Below are positions 7,386 to 13,698 of a stretch of DNA of 13,698 nucleotides, in pieces (the stretch's first letter is position 1; every line of letters starts with the position of its first letter). Origin of the DNA: Propionibacteriaceae bacterium (lineage in GTDB: Bacteria > Actinomycetota > Actinomycetes > Propionibacteriales > Propionibacteriaceae). The notes under the pieces are model-generated. The model was given only the letters and a program-made list of their open reading frames with translations, did no database searches and was not told where the DNA came from. The position numbers and the translations under genes were made by a program. The stretch is taken from contig JAUNUL010000041.1 of the NCBI GenBank assembly GCA_030538175.1, forward strand, positions 1 to 13,698, in the 5' to 3' direction.

Positions 7386-7395
7386 ACCGATCGGT
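7386..7395. promoter_or_regulatory. Perfect 10-base palindrome in divergent promoter region
   Basis: ACCGATCGGT is a perfect palindrome lying between the divergent small membrane protein and CPBP genes. It could be an operator for a dimeric regulator such as a TetR-family protein. There is no second copy or adjacent regulator gene to support this. Confidence 0.25.
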
Positions 7396-7414
7396 TTGAA
7401 TCAAGTCTTTCCCC

Positions 7415-7424
7415 TTGTGGACAA
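7415..7424 (-). other. Sequence matching the actinobacterial DnaA box
   Basis: The minus strand reads TTGTCCACAA, an exact match to TTGTCCACA, the preferred DnaA box of high-GC actinobacteria. It is intergenic, 40 bases before the CPBP start. A single box can act as a DnaA-responsive regulatory site but is not an origin. Confidence 0.35.
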
Positions 7425-7463
7425 CGTTCCCGGTCACCACCAGAATTCTGCTGGGATAGGGAG

Positions 7464-8576
7464 ATGAGTACGCCACCCCCACCATTTCCCGTTGACGCTG
7501 TTCCGCCACCGTCCCCGGAGAGCACCGCGCAGCCAGGTCTGCCCACCCGATCAACTTTGTCGACACCGGTCGACTATGTCTGGCTGACCCGACCCGGCCG
7601 GGCGTGGTGGCGTCTGCCGTTGTCCCTGCTGCTGTTCCTCGCCATCTGGGTCGTCATCGTGATGGCCCTTGGCTTGGCGCTCATGGTGCTGGGCGCGATG
7701 GCAGGATCCGATCTCGCATGGCTCGACGCGATGGATGACCCCAACGCGACCATTACCCCCATGTTGCTGCTGTTCACCGGCCTGCTGCTCGCAGCCCTGA
7801 TCCCGGCAGCGATCATCTCGACCTGGGTCACCCAGCGGATCCGCCCGGGCTATGTGCACAGCGTCGCGGGCCGATTCCGTTGGCGCTTCTTCGGTGAGGT
7901 GACGCTCATCCTGTTCCCCGTGTGGCTGGGTGTGATCGCGCTCCAAGCATCACTCTCCGGTGGGTTGTTCTCCGGGCCGGGCCCAGAATCCCGGATCGTG
8001 GTCTTCACGGTGATCCTGTGGCTGACGATCCCGTTGCAGGCGGCTGGCGAGGAATATGCATTCCGCGGTTGGCTGCTGCAGAACATCGGTGGGCTGATCC
8101 CGAATCGGTTGCTGGCGTGGGCAGTCCCCACGATTCTGTCCGCTGCCGTGTTTGCGGTCGCTCACGGGAGCTTCGATCCGTGGATCCTGATCGACCTGGG
8201 CATCTTCGCCACGGCCACGGTGCTCATGATCTGGCGCACAGGCGGCTTGGAGGCAGCGATCTCCCTGCACATCCTCAACAACGTGATCGTCCTGCAATAT
8301 CAACTGATCAACGGCGGAATCGACGATGTCTTCGTGAGCTCGGAGACTACGGGCAGTGTGCTCGGAGTGGTGTTTTCCCTGGTGACGCACGCCATCGCCG
8401 TGGCAGTCGTCTGGTGGTGGGCCGCCCGTCGCGGCGTCCAGCGCACGACCCTGACCGATCCGCGGATCCGACCGCGACACCCGCTGCCGCCCGCGGGAAC
8501 TCTGCCCCCGACCGAGCGGCTCATGGTGGTGCCCCAGTCACGTCCGTCGGCCTATCGCCCGCCCAGCAGCTCCTGA
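7464..8576 (+). CDS. CPBP family intramembrane glutamic endopeptidase
   Basis: A polytopic membrane protein of the CPBP (CAAX protease and bacteriocin-processing, 'Abi') family, related to Rce1 glutamyl proteases. The product is 370 residues. Seen: a proline-rich cytosolic N-terminus (1-37), hydrophobic segments at about 52-78, 99-120, 145-165, 178-193, 214-234, 240-257, 264-280 and 298-320, and a polar, proline-rich tail. All three family motifs are present: EEYAFR (196-201), FAVAH (230-234) and HILNN (269-273), so the catalytic Glu pair, both His and the Asn are intact. The substrate is unknown; members process peptides, give bacteriocin self-immunity or act in membrane housekeeping. AGGGAG directly abuts the ATG, an unusually short spacing. 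Two stop codons follow in frame (TGA TAG). The 3' end overlaps the convergent nucleosidase gene by 25 bases. Confidence 0.93.
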   Translation: MSTPPPPFPVDAVPPPSPESTAQPGLPTRSTLSTPVDYVWLTRPGRAWWRLPLSLLLFLAIWVVIVMALGLALMVLGAMAGSDLAWLDAMDDPNATITPMLLLFTGLLLAALIPAAIISTWVTQRIRPGYVHSVAGRFRWRFFGEVTLILFPVWLGVIALQASLSGGLFSGPGPESRIVVFTVILWLTIPLQAAGEEYAFRGWLLQNIGGLIPNRLLAWAVPTILSAAVFAVAHGSFDPWILIDLGIFATATVLMIWRTGGLEAAISLHILNNVIVLQYQLINGGIDDVFVSSETTGSVLGVVFSLVTHAIAVAVVWWWAARRGVQRTTLTDPRIRPRHPLPPAGTLPPTERLMVVPQSRPSAYRPPSSS

Positions 8577-8582
8577 TAGGCC
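8549..8582. terminator. Inverted repeat spanning both stop codons of convergent genes
   Basis: GGCCTATC (8549-8556) and GATAGGCC (8575-8582) form a perfect 8-base stem around an 18-base loop. The nucleosidase stop (TAG, minus strand 8554-8552) lies in one arm, and the CPBP stop (TGA 8574-8576) spans the edge of the other. The symmetry and position suggest a bidirectional termination or RNA-end-protecting hairpin, though no T-runs follow. Confidence 0.45.
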
Positions 8583-9115
8583 TCCGCCAGAGCCCGGGCT
8601 GACCGATCGACGAGCGCGGCCCAATCGAGGGCCGCCTCATCGGCGGAGTCAGAGATGTGCTTGATCATCCGCAGGCGCACGCCGAGCGTGCGGCAGGCGT
8701 ACGCGATCGCAAACCCCTCCATGTCGACCACGTCGCAGCGCCCGAGCAGCGCCTCGCGCGCCGCACCACCCGCCACGAATGCATCGCCGCTTCCGAGCAC
8801 GGGACCAGAGCCGCCGAGCTCGATGCGGTTGTCCACACGCAGCCCGAGGGCCCGCAGCATGTCCTCATCCACATCTCGGTTGATCACCGCGGACGGCTCG
8901 AAGACCTCCTCGTGGTGCTCGCCGAGCGCCCCGACGCTGCCGAGGTTCACCACCGTCAACGCAGCCCTCTCCTCTGGACTGGGCGCCCGCTCCAGCACCG
9001 CGCGAGTGGTCGCCACAGCCGCCGCGGTCAACCCCACCCCCGTGAACACCAAGTCGGTGTCCGCGGGCAGATAGCGGGCCTCCTGCGCGAGGGCAACGAG
9101 GACGAGCGGTCGCAT
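8552..9115 (-). CDS. MTA/SAH nucleosidase-like protein (PNP/UDP phosphorylase family)
   Basis: A soluble nucleosidase of the purine nucleoside phosphorylase fold, most like 5'-methylthioadenosine/S-adenosylhomocysteine or futalosine nucleosidase, which cleave the N-glycosidic bond of adenosine-type nucleosides. Seen: a start region with the conserved Glu (E12), TGVG (25-28), NLGSVGAL (57-64), DMEGFAIA (131-138) with the ribose-binding Glu, and ISDSAD (154-159) with the proton-donating Asp156. All three key acidic residues are therefore kept. At 187 residues it is shorter than the usual 230-250, missing parts between these motifs, so the substrate range may differ. The gene starts 5 bases after the lepA stop and is clearly co-transcribed; GTAGGG made partly of the lepA stop serves as ribosome binding site. 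Its 3' end overlaps the CPBP gene. Confidence 0.88.
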   Translation of the reverse strand: MRPLVLVALAQEARYLPADTDLVFTGVGLTAAAVATTRAVLERAPSPEERAALTVVNLGSVGALGEHHEEVFEPSAVINRDVDEDMLRALGLRVDNRIELGGSGPVLGSGDAFVAGGAAREALLGRCDVVDMEGFAIAYACRTLGVRLRMIKHISDSADEAALDWAALVDRSARALAEAYQELLGGR

Positions 9116-9120
9116 CGGCC

Positions 9121-10965
9121 CTACTTCTCAGCCTTGTCCTTGCCACCCTCACCGGTGGACAACGCGGCCACGAACGCCTCCTGCGGCACCTCCACGCGAC
9201 CGACCATCTTCATCCGCTTCTTGCCTTCCTTCTGCTTCTCCAGCAGCTTCCGCTTGCGGGAGATATCGCCGCCATAGCACTTGGCGAGGACGTCCTTGCG
9301 GATGGCACGGATGGTTTCACGGGCGATGACCCGCGAGCCGATAGCAGCCTGGATCGGCACCTCGAACTGCTGCCGCGGGATGAGCTCCTTGAGCTTCGAA
9401 GCCATGGCGACGCCATATGCGTACGCCTTGTCCTTGTGCACGATCGCCGAGAACGCATCGACAGGGTCACCGTGCAACAGGATGTCGACCTTGACCAGGT
9501 CTGCGGCCTCCTCGCCGGCCTCGTCATAGTCGAGGGAGGCGTACCCCTTCGTGCGCGACTTCAGCGCATCGAAGAAGTCAAACACGATCTCCGCGAGGGG
9601 CAGCAGATAACGGATCTCGACGCGATCCTCCGACAGATAATCCAGCCCCTGCTGGACACCACGGCGGGTCTGACACAGCTCGAGAATCGTGCCGATGTAC
9701 TCCGCCGGCGCCAGAATCGTCGCCTTCACCATCGGCTCATGGACCTCGGCGATCTTCCCGTCAGTGGGATATTCGCTCGGGTTCGTCACAACGTGCTCGG
9801 ACCTGTCCTCCATCACCACTCGATAGACCACGTTCGGGGCAGTCGAGATGAGGTCGAGGTTGAACTCACGCTCCAGCCGCTCCCGCACGATCTCCATGTG
9901 CAGCAGCCCGAGGAAGCCAATGCGGAAACCGAACCCGAGGGCACCCGAGGTTTCCGGCTCATACGTGAGCGCCGCATCGTTGAGCTGCAGCTTCTCCAAC
10001 GCCTCCCGCAACTCCGGGAAATCATTGCCGTCGATCGGATACAACCCGGCGTAGACCATCGGGTTCGGATGCTGATAACCCGACAACATCTCGGTCGCCG
10101 GCCGGACCGCCGAGGTCACCGTGTCACCGACACGGGACTGGCGGACTTCCTTCACACCCGTAATCAGATAACCGGTCTCACCGACACCGAGCTTGTCGAC
10201 CTTCTTCGGCTCCGGCGAGATCACCCCGACCTCGAGCACCTCATGCGTCGCCTTCGTCGACATCATCAGAATGCGTTCACGGTGGGACAGCTCGCCGTCA
10301 ACCACCCGGACGTACGTCACCACGCCGCGATAGGTGTCATAGACCGAGTCGAAAATCAGCGCCCGCGCCGGGGCATCCCCCGCACCCACCGGGGCCGGGA
10401 TCTCCGCGACCACGTGATCCAGCAACTCCTTGACGCCCACGCCAGTCTTCGCGCTGACCTTGAGCACCTCGTCAGGATCACAGCCGATGATGCCGGCGAT
10501 CTCCGCCGCGTACTTCTCCGGCTGCGCACTCGGCAGATCAATCTTGTTCAGCACCGGGATGATGTGCAGGTCCGCCTCGATCGCAAGATAGAGATTCGCC
10601 AGCGTCTGCGCCTCGATCCCCTGGGCCGCATCAACCAGCAGGATCGCCCCTTCGCAGGCCTCCAGGGACCGCGACACCTCATAGGTGAAGTCCACGTGAC
10701 CCGGGGTGTCGATCATGTTCAGCACATAGTCCTGACCATCCACCTGATAGGGCATCCGGACCGCCTGGGACTTGATCGTGATCCCGCGTTCCCGCTCGAT
10801 ATCCATCCGGTCCAGATATTGCGCCCGCATCGCCCGGTCGTCGACAATCCCAGTGATCTGCAGCATGCGATCGGCCAACGTGGATTTGCCGTGATCGATG
10901 TGGGCGATGATGCAGAAGTTGCGGATAATCGCCGGGTCGGTCTGGCCGGCAATGGGTGCGGTCAT
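9121..10965 (-). CDS. lepA: Elongation factor 4 (LepA)
   Basis: LepA/EF4 is a ribosome-bound translational GTPase implicated in ribosome assembly and back-translocation. The product is 614 residues, the normal length plus a short N-terminal extension. Seen: G1 AHIDHGKS (21-28), G2 GITI (61-64), G3 DTPGH (86-90), G4 NKID (140-143) and G5 SAK, then domain II, an EF-G-like domain III/V region ([19 protein letters not shown]) and the LepA-specific C-terminal domain ending in the basic stretch [18 protein letters not shown]. The ATG at 10965 has AGGA five bases upstream. It is first in a two-gene unit with the nucleosidase. In many actinobacteria rpsT lies upstream of lepA on the other strand; it is absent here. 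Confidence 0.98.
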   Translation of the reverse strand: MTAPIAGQTDPAIIRNFCIIAHIDHGKSTLADRMLQITGIVDDRAMRAQYLDRMDIERERGITIKSQAVRMPYQVDGQDYVLNMIDTPGHVDFTYEVSRSLEACEGAILLVDAAQGIEAQTLANLYLAIEADLHIIPVLNKIDLPSAQPEKYAAEIAGIIGCDPDEVLKVSAKTGVGVKELLDHVVAEIPAPVGAGDAPARALIFDSVYDTYRGVVTYVRVVDGELSHRERILMMSTKATHEVLEVGVISPEPKKVDKLGVGETGYLITGVKEVRQSRVGDTVTSAVRPATEMLSGYQHPNPMVYAGLYPIDGNDFPELREALEKLQLNDAALTYEPETSGALGFGFRIGFLGLLHMEIVRERLEREFNLDLISTAPNVVYRVVMEDRSEHVVTNPSEYPTDGKIAEVHEPMVKATILAPAEYIGTILELCQTRRGVQQGLDYLSEDRVEIRYLLPLAEIVFDFFDALKSRTKGYASLDYDEAGEEAADLVKVDILLHGDPVDAFSAIVHKDKAYAYGVAMASKLKELIPRQQFEVPIQAAIGSRVIARETIRAIRKDVLAKCYGGDISRKRKLLEKQKEGKKRMKMVGRVEVPQEAFVAALSTGEGGKDKAEK

Positions 10966-11027
10966 GTGCGTCCTGGGTCAGGGGCTTGTACGCCAACGGG
11001 TGCTGGACGGTCGATTGTCTCATAATT

Positions 11028-11047
11028 TGCGCGGCGACCGCCGCGCA
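11028..11047. repeat. Long GC-rich palindrome upstream of lepA
   Basis: TGCGCGGCG and CGCCGCGCA form nine perfect pairs with only AC between them. It sits next to CATAATT, the most A/T-rich spot of the gap, about 63 bases upstream of the lepA start. No T-run follows, so a terminator is unlikely; an operator or a leader hairpin is possible. Confidence 0.55.
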
Positions 11048-11051
11048 GTCG

Positions 11052-11121
11052 GGGGACGACCCCGCACCCCCGCGCTCGGTGTCCGTCTTATGCGGGGACG
11101 ACCCCCGCACCCCCGCGCTCG
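11052..11121. repeat. Two direct copies of a GC-rich intergenic repeat
   Basis: The copies at 11052-11078 (27 bases) and 11094-11121 (28 bases) are identical except for one inserted C. Each begins GGGGACGACCCC, itself able to form a 4-base-pair hairpin, and continues into GCACCCCCGCGCTCG. They are 15 bases apart. The pattern looks like a dispersed intergenic repeat rather than anything coding. Confidence 0.7.
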
Positions 11122-11238
11122 CTCCTCGTTCTTCGCGTCGTCGTCTTCGCTGCGCTGCGACTCCTTGGGCTCATCCACTCGGCCCATAGGGACGCTCGCA
11201 GGAGGGCGCCAGGAAAGTGAGTGCCCCCAATAAAACTA

Positions 11239-11279
11239 AAGCGCCCCGCGTCGATCCGGGAGGATCGCGCGGGGCGCTT
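11239..11279 (-). terminator. Strong intrinsic terminator after korB
   Basis: AAGCGCCCCGCG (11239-11250) pairs perfectly with CGCGGGGCGCTT (11268-11279). After a one-base bulge, CGATCC (11252-11257) pairs with GGATCG (11262-11267) around the loop GGGA. On the minus strand the stem runs into TTTAGTTTTATT, a proper T-tract. It begins 17 bases after the korB stop and ends the korAB transcript. Confidence 0.92.
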
Positions 11280-11295
11280 CGTTTGCGTACCAGGC

Positions 11296-12375
11296 TCAGA
11301 CGACGGTCCAGGTGTCCCGTCCGTTGATGAGGGCTTGGAGCTGGTCCTCGGTCGGCTCCTGGCCGTTCTTGGCGATGTCGATCTGCTCGCGCACCCCATC
11401 GTCGTACGCCGGCCGTTCGACCTGGCGCAGCACACCGATCGGGGTCTGCAGGAGCACCCCGGTGCTGGTCAGGCGGGACAGCGAGAACGCATACGCCGGG
11501 TCCGGGTTGTTGGCGTCATGGATGACGATCCGGTCCTCGCTCACATCAGCGGCCTCGGCGATCTCCAGATCACCGTTCGCTCCGCGGACGACGACCTTCG
11601 CGCCCCCGGCGCCGAACCGGATCGGCTCACCATGCACCAGCGGGATGATCGTGTCGGCGGTCGACCCGCCCTTGATCGCGTCGAAGGCGCCGTCGTTGAA
11701 GATCGGGCAGTTCTGATAGATCTCCACGAAGCTCGCGCCGCGATGGGCCGACGCGGCCTTGAGCACCTCGGTCAGGTGCTTGCGGTCAGAGTCGATGGTG
11801 CGGGCCACGAAGGTGGCCTCGGCACCCCGCGCGAGCGACAGCGGGTTGAACGGGGCGGCGACCGAGCCGAAGGGGGAGGACTTGGTGACCTTGCCCTGCT
11901 CCGAGGTCGGCGAATATTGCCCCTTGGTCAGCCCATAGATCCGGTTGTTGAACAACAGAATCGTCAGGTTCACGTTGCGGCGCAGCGCGTGGATGAGGTG
12001 GTTGCCGCCGATGGACAGGGCATCCCCGTCACCGGTGACGACCCACACGCCCACATCCTCGCGGGCGGTGGCGACACCGGTCGCGATGGCCGGGGCGCGG
12101 CCGTGGATCGAGTGCATGCCATAGGAGTCCACGTAATACGGGAAGCGCGACGAGCAGCCGATGCCCGACACGATTACGGTGTTCTCCCGGGCGATGCCGA
12201 GCTCAGGCAGGAAGCCCTGGAACGCGGCCAGAACGGCATAGTCGCCGCAGCCGGGGCACCAGCGGACCTCCTGGTCGGAGGTGAAGTCCTTGCGGTTGAG
12301 GGGCTCGATGGCCAGGGGGACGCGGTTGAGCCCCGCGTACTCCTCAATCGTCTTCCGCGGATCGGTGGCGGTCAC
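11296..12375 (-). CDS. korB: 2-oxoacid:ferredoxin oxidoreductase, beta subunit (KorB)
   Basis: KorB is the thiamine-pyrophosphate and [4Fe-4S]-binding subunit that, with KorA, oxidatively decarboxylates 2-oxoglutarate to succinyl-CoA and reduces ferredoxin. The product is 359 residues, typical. Seen: WCPGCGDY (39-46) and GIGCSSRF (71-78) with cluster cysteines C40, C43 and C74 and a further Cys in YQNCPIFND, HGRAPAIATG (91-100), and the TPP motif GDGDA (115-119) running to FNN (142-144). The GTG start at 12375 overlaps the korA stop as GTGA, and AAGGA lies six bases upstream. A strong terminator follows. The substrate 2-oxoglutarate rather than pyruvate or another 2-oxoacid is inferred from the actinobacterial KorAB type. 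Confidence 0.95.
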   Translation of the reverse strand: MTATDPRKTIEEYAGLNRVPLAIEPLNRKDFTSDQEVRWCPGCGDYAVLAAFQGFLPELGIARENTVIVSGIGCSSRFPYYVDSYGMHSIHGRAPAIATGVATAREDVGVWVVTGDGDALSIGGNHLIHALRRNVNLTILLFNNRIYGLTKGQYSPTSEQGKVTKSSPFGSVAAPFNPLSLARGAEATFVARTIDSDRKHLTEVLKAASAHRGASFVEIYQNCPIFNDGAFDAIKGGSTADTIIPLVHGEPIRFGAGGAKVVVRGANGDLEIAEAADVSEDRIVIHDANNPDPAYAFSLSRLTSTGVLLQTPIGVLRQVERPAYDDGVREQIDIAKNGQEPTEDQLQALINGRDTWTVV

Positions 12376-13698
12376 TGGGCATCCTTCGCAGCGAGATCGG
12401 AAACGTTCTGGGTGTCGCCTTCGTGGCGGGGTTCGCCACCGTTGGCGGTGACTTCTTCGTTGAGCTGTTCGCTCGTCGGCTCGACGGTGTGACCGATGAA
12501 CTCGAGCAGGTCGGCAGCGAGCTCCGACAGCGAGATCGGCAGGCCCCGCACGCGCGAATAGCTCTGCACGTCGACCAAATATTTCGCGCGCAGCAGCATC
12601 GCGAGCTGGCCCGAGTTCATCTCCGGGCAGATCACCGTGTCGTACGCCCGCAGCACCTCACCGAGGTTCGCCGGGAACGGGTTGAGGTGACGCAAGTGCA
12701 CCTGGGCCACCTTGCCGCCCACCGCGCGGACCCGGCGTACGCCAGCCGTGATCGGGCCATAGGACGAACCCCAGCCGATCACCAGGACCTTCGCCTCACC
12801 CGACGGGTCGTCGACGACCAGATCCGGGATGTCCTGGACGATCCCGTCGACCTTGGCCTGGCGGAGGTTGGTCATCCGCTCGTGGTTCTCCGGGTCATAG
12901 GAGACGTTGCCGGTGATGTCGGCCTTTTCCAGGCCGCCGATCCGGTGCTCGAGCCCGGCGGTGCCGGGGATGGCCCACGGGCGGGCGAGGGTCTGCTCGT
13001 CACGGCGATAGGGCTCGAACGTGGTGCCGTCGGCACCGTTGGGGCCGGTCGCGAAGCCGGGGTCGATGCCCGGGATCTCGGCGATGTTCGGCAGGCGCCA
13101 CGGTTCGGCACCGTTGGCGAGATAGCCATCGGACAACACGACGACGGGGGTGCGATACTTCACGGCCCAGCGGGTCGCCTCGATCGCCGAGTCGAAGCAG
13201 TCGGACGGCGAGTTCGCGGCAATCACCGGCACGGGTGCCTCACCGTTGCGACCGAACAGCACCTGCAGCAGATCGGCCTGCTCGGTCTTGGTCGGCATGC
13301 CGGTCGAGGGGCCGGCACGCTGCACGTCGACGATGACCATCGGCAGCTCGGTCATCACGCCGAGGCCGATCGTTTCGGCCTTGAGGGCGATGCCCGGGCC
13401 GGAGGAGGAGGTGACACCCAGCGCACCGGCGAAGCTCGCACCGAGCGTCGCGCCGACGGCGGCGATCTCGTCCTCGGCCTGGAAGGTCTGGACGTTGAAC
13501 CGCTTCAGCTTGGTCAGCTCGTGGAGGATGTCGGAGGCCGGGGTGATCGGATAGGCGCCGAAGAACAGGGTCAGCCCCGCCTTCTGCGCGGCGGTCACCA
13601 AGCCGAAGGCCATCGCGGTGTTGCCGGTGATCTGGCGATAGTCGCCGGCAGGCATGCTCGCGGCCGCCACCGTGTACGTGTGGGCGAACGCCTCGGTC
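12372..13698 (-). CDS. korA: 2-oxoacid:acceptor oxidoreductase, alpha subunit (KorA), N-terminus outside window
   Basis: This is the partner of KorB. The frame is open to the right edge, giving 441 visible residues; the GTG at 13670 is inside the protein, since the coding frame continues upstream as TEAFAHTYT. Actinobacterial KorA is about 620-650 residues with an N-terminal gamma (CoA and oxidoreductase) domain, so about one third is missing. Seen: the start of the alpha domain GNTAMAFGLVTAAQKAG, YPITPASDILHEL, FQAEDEIAAVGATLGASFAG, TSSSGPGIALKAE, QRAGPSTGMPTKTEQADL, then VIGWGSSYGP of the C-terminal domain and a final polar tail of about 35 residues. It overlaps korB by four bases, so the two are translationally coupled. 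The promoter lies outside the window. Confidence 0.94.
   Translation of the reverse strand, partial: TEAFAHTYTVAAASMPAGDYRQITGNTAMAFGLVTAAQKAGLTLFFGAYPITPASDILHELTKLKRFNVQTFQAEDEIAAVGATLGASFAGALGVTSSSGPGIALKAETIGLGVMTELPMVIVDVQRAGPSTGMPTKTEQADLLQVLFGRNGEAPVPVIAANSPSDCFDSAIEATRWAVKYRTPVVVLSDGYLANGAEPWRLPNIAEIPGIDPGFATGPNGADGTTFEPYRRDEQTLARPWAIPGTAGLEHRIGGLEKADITGNVSYDPENHERMTNLRQAKVDGIVQDIPDLVVDDPSGEAKVLVIGWGSSYGPITAGVRRVRAVGGKVAQVHLRHLNPFPANLGEVLRAYDTVICPEMNSGQLAMLLRAKYLVDVQSYSRVRGLPISLSELAADLLEFIGHTVEPTSEQLNEEVTANGGEPRHEGDTQNVSDLAAKDAQ

Larger units (their letters stand above)
10966..11228. other. Repeat-rich intergenic region upstream of lepA, no gene seen
   Basis: The 330 bases between lepA and korB hold no convincing gene; frames here code for low-complexity Arg/Pro-rich peptides. 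From the lepA side the region contains an A/T-rich patch (around 11013-11028) that may hold the lepA -10, a 9-base-pair palindrome (11028-11047), two copies of a GC-rich repeat (11052-11078 and 11094-11121) and a stretch of CTTCG/CTGCG-type short repeats (about 11122-11160). A terminator follows at 11239-11279. Confidence 0.6.

Noticed and set aside
7415..7424. Replication origin suggested by a DnaA box
   Set aside because: A single isolated box, no dnaA or dnaN, no AT-rich unwinding region and no box cluster.
7015..7566. 183-codon minus-strand frame overlapping the small membrane protein
   Set aside because: Different frame with Gly/Ala/Arg-rich low-complexity sequence in its second half; the 94-codon frame with three hydrophobic segments explains the region better.
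9436..11025. 529-codon plus-strand frame antisense to lepA
   Set aside because: Sequence is Arg/His/Asp/Leu-rich without domains and exactly shadows a well-conserved lepA.
11028..11047. Palindrome upstream of lepA as a transcription terminator
   Set aside because: No T-run follows on either strand and the korAB transcript already ends at the strong terminator at 11239-11279.
11052..11121. CRISPR-like repeat
   Set aside because: Only two copies, a 15-base spacer, very low complexity and no cas genes.
10966..11295. rpsT (ribosomal protein S20) expected beside lepA
   Set aside because: The frames in this gap encode no S20-like lysine/alanine-rich helical protein; the gene is not here.
11221..12492. 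423-codon plus-strand frame antisense to korB
   Set aside because: It runs through the korB terminator and the korA-korB junction, with no recognisable domain; a reverse-frame shadow.

Overview
The window is GC-rich and looks like chromosomal DNA from an actinobacterium. Four things point there: an Ino1 protein very close in sequence to the mycobacterial inositol-3-phosphate synthase, the hrcA-dnaJ pair with a CIRCE element of the actinobacterial type, the DUF3097 gene beside hemW, and a KorAB-type 2-oxoacid:ferredoxin oxidoreductase. A member of the Propionibacteriales is my best guess, but the sequence alone does not settle it. I see no transposase, integrase, phage gene, CRISPR array, tRNA or rRNA.

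Layout from left to right. (1) Positions 1-1616, minus strand: the 3'-truncated heat-shock co-chaperone gene dnaJ, preceded 11 bases upstream by its repressor gene hrcA. (2) Positions 1617-1709: a short divergent promoter region carrying a perfect 10-9-10 inverted repeat, the CIRCE operator bound by HrcA. It is shared with a plus-strand metallo-beta-lactamase-fold hydrolase (1710-2567) whose metal motif is altered. (3) Positions 2605-5621, minus strand: hemW (heme chaperone, radical SAM), a DUF3097 gene with a TOPRIM-like core, and an inositol-monophosphatase-family gene. (4) Positions 5831-6916, plus strand: ino1. (5) Positions 7050-8576: a small three-helix membrane protein (minus) divergent from a CPBP-family intramembrane protease (plus). 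(6) Positions 8552-10965, minus strand: lepA followed 5 bases later by an MTAN-like nucleosidase gene, whose end overlaps the CPBP gene by 25 bases. (7) Positions 10966-11295: a repeat-rich gap of 330 bases ending in a strong terminator. (8) Positions 11296-13698, minus strand: korA (5'-truncated) and korB, overlapping by 4 bases.

Functionally the window is mostly housekeeping: protein folding and its regulation (dnaJ, hrcA), translation quality (lepA), heme handling (hemW), inositol synthesis (ino1, perhaps with the IMPase-family gene), purine-nucleoside salvage (nucleosidase) and ferredoxin-linked central carbon metabolism (korAB). The widespread lepA-hemW-hrcA-dnaJ order is recognisable but interrupted by the ino1/membrane-protein/CPBP block and by the hydrolase, DUF3097 and IMPase genes.

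I did not find a convincing new multi-gene system. The observations most worth checking are the hydrolase with an HxDxDH motif opposite hrcA under a shared CIRCE, a consistent preference for the tyrosine codon TAT against the GC-rich background, the hairpin spanning the overlapping ends of the CPBP and nucleosidase genes, the DUF3097 TOPRIM-like protein with a possible leaderless promoter, and the repeat and palindrome cluster upstream of lepA.
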